64,000 nt of DNA, from positions 744,001 through 808,000 of the forward strand of contig OX365934.1 of NCBI GenBank assembly GCA_947243795.1, read 5' to 3'. Of this stretch, positions 60,348 through 64,000 are shown piece after piece. The notes beneath the pieces were generated by a model. It saw nothing but the letters and a program-made list of their open reading frames with translations. It made no database searches and had not been told where the DNA came from. How positions within the stretch are numbered: the first letter of the stretch is position 1; each line of letters opens with the position of its first letter. The translations under genes and the position numbers were made by a program. Source of the DNA: Saccharomyces uvarum (lineage: Eukaryota; Ascomycota; Saccharomycetes; Saccharomycetales; Saccharomycetaceae).

Positions 60348-60611
60348 GTTGACTAGGACCAGAACCTGTTTGCGGTACCTTTTCTACAATTTGTAGCCGT
60401 CATAAAACGACTTAGTTGGTTTTGAATAGCTAACTCTCTTTAAGAAATAAAACATCCCTGGATTACCCGCCATGAAAATTTTCGTGATAATAGCGATGAG
60501 ATTAAAGTCTGTTGTAGAGAAAGCTAATACATTTTTGGGGTATTTGACTTGCATATGATCAAAGAATAACTGAGTACCCAGCATCGAAAACAAATATAAA
60601 TCACTGTCAAA

Positions 60612-61718
60612 ATGGGTGTTATTGACAAAATTAAGGCTATCGAGGAAGAAATGGCCAGGACCCAAAAGAATAAGGCCACAGAACATCATCTGGGTCTTTT
60701 GAAGGGTAAACTGGCTAGATATAGACAACAGCTGCTGGCAGATGAAGCTGGCAGTGGTGGCGGAGGAGGATCTGGATTTGAAGTGGCCAAGTCAGGTGAC
60801 GCTAGGGTTGTCTTGATAGGCTATCCTTCTGTTGGTAAATCGTCCCTATTGGGTAAAATCACCACTACCAAATCAGAAATCGCTCATTACGCGTTCACAA
60901 CATTGACTTCTGTTCCAGGTGTGTTGAAGTACCAAGGTGCTGAAATCCAAATCGTGGATCTTCCTGGTATTATTTATGGTGCTTCACAAGGTAAAGGTCG
61001 TGGTAAACAAGTTGTTGCCACTGCAAGAACCGCCGATCTAGTGTTAATGGTTTTGGACGCCACAAAGAGTGAACACCAGCGGACATCTTTGGAGAAAGAA
61101 TTGGAAAACGTGGGGATCAGATTAAATAAGGAGAAACCAAACATCTACTATAAAAAAAAGGAAACCGGCGGTGTCAAAGTTACATTCACCTCCCCTCCAA
61201 AAAACAAGTTAACAGATCAAGCAATTAAAATGATCTTAAGAGACTATCGTATCCATAACGCAGAAGTCCTCGTAAGGGACGACGAGTGTACTATTGATGA
61301 TTTCATTGATGTCATCAACGAAGAACATAGAAACTATGTCAAATGTCTCTATGTTTATAATAAAATTGATGCTGTATCATTAGAGGAAGTAGACAAATTA
61401 GCCAGAGAACCAAATACCGTCGTTATGTCATGTGAAATGGATTTAGGATTACAAGATGTCGTTGAAGAAATTTGGTACCAATTGAATTTAAGCCGGGTCT
61501 ATACAAAGAAAAGAGGTATTAGACCAGTATTCAATGATCCATTAGTGGTGAGGACCGATTCCACTATTGGTGATCTGTGTCATGGTATCCATAGAGATTT
61601 CAAGGATAAGTTCAAATATGCATTGGTTTGGGGTTCATCCGCCAAGCATTCTCCTCAAAAATGTGGGTTGAATCACAAAATTGATGATGAGGACGTAGTT
61701 TCTTTATTTGCGAAATGA
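60612..61718 (+). CDS. RBG2: RBG2, DRG-family ribosome-binding GTPase
   Basis: A protein of 368 residues, as recalled. Rbg2 works with Gir2 and Gcn1 on translating ribosomes, and is the yeast DRG2. The N-terminal helical part [20 protein letters not shown] is typical of DRG proteins. The GTPase domain starts at about 65: the P-loop [12 protein letters not shown] (about 70-81), then [10 protein letters not shown] and [10 protein letters not shown], with YNKIDAV as the G4 motif (about 250). An S5D2L-like insert lies between. The C-terminal TGS domain covers about 290-368 ([15 protein letters not shown] ... [20 protein letters not shown]). The opposite-strand ORF overlapping its start is a shadow. 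Confidence 0.97.
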   Translation: MGVIDKIKAIEEEMARTQKNKATEHHLGLLKGKLARYRQQLLADEAGSGGGGGSGFEVAKSGDARVVLIGYPSVGKSSLLGKITTTKSEIAHYAFTTLTSVPGVLKYQGAEIQIVDLPGIIYGASQGKGRGKQVVATARTADLVLMVLDATKSEHQRTSLEKELENVGIRLNKEKPNIYYKKKETGGVKVTFTSPPKNKLTDQAIKMILRDYRIHNAEVLVRDDECTIDDFIDVINEEHRNYVKCLYVYNKIDAVSLEEVDKLAREPNTVVMSCEMDLGLQDVVEEIWYQLNLSRVYTKKRGIRPVFNDPLVVRTDSTIGDLCHGIHRDFKDKFKYALVWGSSAKHSPQKCGLNHKIDDEDVVSLFAK

Positions 61719-61965
61719 TATAATTAAATAGGTATAAGAAGGCTTTTGGAGAGACAAAATAAAATTAGCATTGGTGACTGTAGTAAGACAAGTTACAAAC
61801 CATTTATGAATGCGAAACACCCACCCTTCCCCAAAATATTACTGCGTTTCTTAGTTGCCAATATTCTATATGACATCGAGGAAAACATAATAGAGATAAG
61901 ATACATTTTGGAGAAATGCTCGGCTTCAAAACTAAGAAGTCTAAATAAATCGTTATGAATAAATA

Positions 61966-62283
61966 TAATGAGTATTAAAGTTGTATGATGATCTTTGGGA
62001 TTCATTGTTTCTTAATGTTATAATATTACGTATATAGATTATACTAGAGATTCTCCTCATGGATTTAGGAATCCACAATTTTGCATAATATTATAAATGA
62101 TTCTTTTCCTCTTTTTATATGTTGTCATTCATTGACCCTATTACAATATCAATCCTTGCGCTTCAGCTTCCATTAATTTCGATGACAGTTTGAATTTTAA
62201 TTTACTGGTCTTGTAATTTATGTCATCTTTTAACATCGTATATAATAGTAATAGATGGACGATAGTTGAATCTTGTTCCAACA
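61966..62283 (-). mobile_element. Delta-like solo LTR
   Basis: A 318-bp LTR on the minus strand, starting TGTTGGAACA at 62283 and nearly identical to the copy at 8992-9311 along its whole length, including the ...ATACTCATTA end. The flanks AAATA (61961-61965) and AAATG (62284-62288) look like a 5-bp target duplication with one difference. It has no internal domain. It lies about 550 bp upstream of tRNA-Gly(GCC). Its similarity to the 9-kb copy suggests that both come from one fairly recent burst. Confidence 0.85.
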
Positions 62284-62833
62284 AAATGCACAATAGTGCT
62301 TGTAGCAATTGGAGTAAGTGCTGGTTTTTTTAAGACGTGGTCACCTCTCTGTGTGACAGCACGTTAGTTTCTTCCTAATTTTGTACTGTTAGTGTTGATA
62401 GAATTAGAAAGTACCTCCAACCGGCCCTAAATTTGTGGGAAATGATTTAGCCTCGAGGGCTAAGCACTCTTATTGTTGTTTTTTAAAGCAAACAATTGGA
62501 CCTTGCTTATAAAGGTGTGCTACCAAATTTCAGTAACAAACCTTGAGGAACTCACGAACTAACTACTTCTACGTTTTGTCATGTCTCATATTTTGTTTTA
62601 CACCCCGACCTTTTACTATATACAAATAGCCTATGACAACCAAGATCTGTTGGATATTCAGTAACGGATTACACACAATGAAAAATGGGGCTGGCTTTAA
62701 TTTGAAGATTAGTGTGTATTTGCGTAGTAAGTCTTTCCACCTATTTGTATATATAAAAGCAGGACGGCTTAAATTATACTTCTACTACAGTTAACGAGTC
62801 CCCCAGTTCTGAAACAAAAACCAATAAAAACAA
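62284..62833. other. Region between the LTR and tRNA-Gly(GCC)
   Basis: A gap of 550 bp. It has GC-richer islands (near 62420 and 62450) but no ORF or repeat that I can identify. Old transposon remnants are possible, but I cannot align any. Confidence 0.35.
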
Positions 62834-62904
62834 GCGCAAGTGGTTTAGTGGTAAAATCCAACGTTGCCATCGTTGGGCCCCCGGTTCGATTCCGGGCTTG
62901 CGCA
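62834..62904 (+). tRNA. tRNA-Gly (GCC)
   Basis: A 71-nt cloverleaf without intron. The anticodon loop TTGCCAT on a CAACG/CGTTG stem gives GCC. The A box is TGGTTTAGTGG and the B box GGTTCGATTCC. The acceptor stem GCGCAAG pairs perfectly with CTTGCGC, and the discriminator is A. A T-run follows at 62911. Confidence 0.97.
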
Positions 62905-63076
62905 TTTCTTTTATTTTTGTACTGTGATAGTACAATAAACCGTATAATCAATTAGATACATCTTTTGATATTGTTAAAGCCTATTTACATCAAATAAATA
63001 AATGAATCATAAAATGCACGAATGCATTCTGTATTAAATAAGTTTGGGATGTGCTTTCAAGAACTAGGCAAGAAAG

Positions 63077-63517
63077 TTACCAGAATTTCCACCAACTACC
63101 GTGCTTGTTCTCTACAATTTTCTTTGTGTTCTCTTCTGTCTCGGATCTTAACTGAGACAGTTCATTCCTAATTCTAGATAATTCCTCCTTCTGCACTTCC
63201 TCCGCCCTTACTTTGGCAAAATGGTCTCTACTTTGAATGTTATCGCCATTTCTTTCCCATGGTGATTGAAGGGGGCCTGTTTTCCAAATCGGATCGTCGC
63301 TTTGGGATGTCTCTTGGACTATCTTCATTAATGCCCGCTGCTCTGCCTGACGTAAGTTTTTCTCCCTCTCATATTGTAAACGTAATTCAGGGGAAAGTTG
63401 GCTGATTAGTTGTTCGTCTGTTGGTGTAGTATACTTGAAAAGCAAAGCTCCTCCTCCAATAACTGCGCCACCGATTGCGTAGACTTTCAACCAACGTACC
63501 CACAATGGTCTTTCCAT
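63077..63517 (-). CDS. CBP4: CBP4, assembly factor for cytochrome b and complex III
   Basis: A protein of 146 residues. It binds newly made cytochrome b together with Cbp3-Cbp6 in the mitochondrial inner membrane and is needed to build complex III. It begins [18 protein letters not shown] single membrane span lies at about 12-30 ([18 protein letters not shown]). The rest faces the intermembrane space and is helical and charged, with [20 protein letters not shown] and [20 protein letters not shown] coiled-coil-like stretch follows and the end is SWWKFW. The ATG is at complement 63515-63517. Confidence 0.96.
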   Translation of the reverse strand: MERPLWVRWLKVYAIGGAVIGGGALLFKYTTPTDEQLISQLSPELRLQYEREKNLRQAEQRALMKIVQETSQSDDPIWKTGPLQSPWERNGDNIQSRDHFAKVRAEEVQKEELSRIRNELSQLRSETEENTKKIVENKHGSWWKFW

Positions 63518-64000
63518 GACTAGACAGATCTTATGTTGCCTTTATTTTGCTATTACTGCTTGTACAGGATTTATCGCCTACCATATTGATGTTAATTTCT
63601 GTCTTAGTCAAAATGCCCCGGCAGAGATGAGAAAAAAAGGATCTTTAGAAAACTGAAAAGTGCGCTAAGCTAGAAAAATGCTTAGGCCCCGTAAAATAGC
63701 AAAGGCTTTGTAAAGTCATTTTGACTTGGTCTTGAGATTCATAAGAGCTTATTCATTTTAGCTAGATAATTTCATATATGATGTAGTTTGTGAGGTAGAG
63801 AGGCTTTGCATTGTGCTCTCTCAAAACACTAAGCGATATACTACGGAAAAAAAACAACATCGACGATTGATAGCCGGATATGGTTTTCAATGCATATATC
63901 GATGGCATTTAAATCACACTCCACCGATCTCTTCATTTACTAGACAACTTTAAGTTGAAGAACGGCGATCATGGATTTCGATATAAGAATGATGTATAAT
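63518..64000. other. CBP4 upstream region and right edge
   Basis: A stretch of 483 bp with the CBP4 promoter at its left. In S. cerevisiae the next large gene is ERG1, whose 3' end would face this way. None of its coding sequence is inside the window. A short frame opens at 63971 and runs off the edge. Confidence 0.4.
63971..64000 (+). CDS. Possible start of a small ORF, cut by the window edge
   Basis: An ATG at 63971 opens a frame that is still open at the last base (10 codons, MDFDIRMMYN). S. cerevisiae has a tiny uncharacterised ORF, YGR174W-A, on this strand between CBP4 and ERG1. I cannot verify a match, and chance is likely. Confidence 0.2.
   Translation, partial: MDFDIRMMYN

Noticed and set aside
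60384-60728. Minus-strand 114-codon ORF overlapping the RBG2 start
   Set aside because: It overlaps the conserved N-terminus of RBG2 and fills the YIP1-RBG2 divergent promoter. No family resemblance is seen.

Overview
The window is nuclear DNA of a budding yeast of the genus Saccharomyces. It has compact, intron-free genes on both strands, short AT-rich intergenic gaps, nuclear tRNA genes and solo Ty-type LTRs. Gene order and orientation match, from memory, the right arm of S. cerevisiae chromosome VII from CBF2/NDC10 (YGR140W) to CBP4 (YGR174C). The proteins differ from the S. cerevisiae ones I remember at many positions (for example in CYS4, CHO2, PSD2 and MSM1) and several differ in length, so this looks like a sister species rather than S. 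cerevisiae. I cannot name the species.

Layout. 1-10 kb: the end of CBF2, then VPS62, heat-shock-type BTN2, tRNA-Ala(AGC), SKN1, a 1.1 kb gene-free block, a nested pair of delta-like LTRs and tRNA-Gly(UCC). 10-20 kb: THI4, ENP2, ECL1, NAT2, RPL24B, GPC1. 20-31 kb: CCM1, a delta-like LTR, tRNA-Ala(UGC), RSR1, an uncharacterised gene (YGR153W-like), a decayed relic of the glutathione transferase gene GTO1, CYS4, PTI1. 31-40 kb: CHO2, MTR3, NSR1, RTS3, a 92-residue conserved small protein, tRNA-Val(AAC). 40-50 kb: TIF4631 (eIF4G1), GTR2, tRNA-Arg(UCU), MRPS35, TRS65, CLC1. 50-64 kb: PEX35, PUS6, LSO2, PSD2, MSM1, YIP1, RBG2, a delta-like LTR, tRNA-Gly(GCC), CBP4.

The genes are housekeeping and do not form one pathway. 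Small thematic groups do occur: translation and ribosome biogenesis (ENP2, RPL24B, NSR1, TIF4631, LSO2, RBG2, MTR3), mitochondrial expression (CCM1, MRPS35, MSM1, CBP4), phospholipid synthesis (GPC1, CHO2, PSD2), membrane traffic (VPS62, BTN2, TRS65, CLC1, YIP1) and sulfur/thiol metabolism (CYS4, dead GTO1).

I found no undescribed multi-gene system. The most informative observations are the pseudogenised GTO1 between intact neighbours; LTRs with clear 5-bp target duplications, one nested in another, that seem to end in TA rather than CA; a 17-bp hairpin and a PDRE-like palindrome between RTS3 and the small gene; Tbf1-type motifs between LSO2 and PSD2; and overlapping upstream ORFs in the eIF4G1 leader. 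Gene names rest on remembered protein sequences and synteny, not on a database search.
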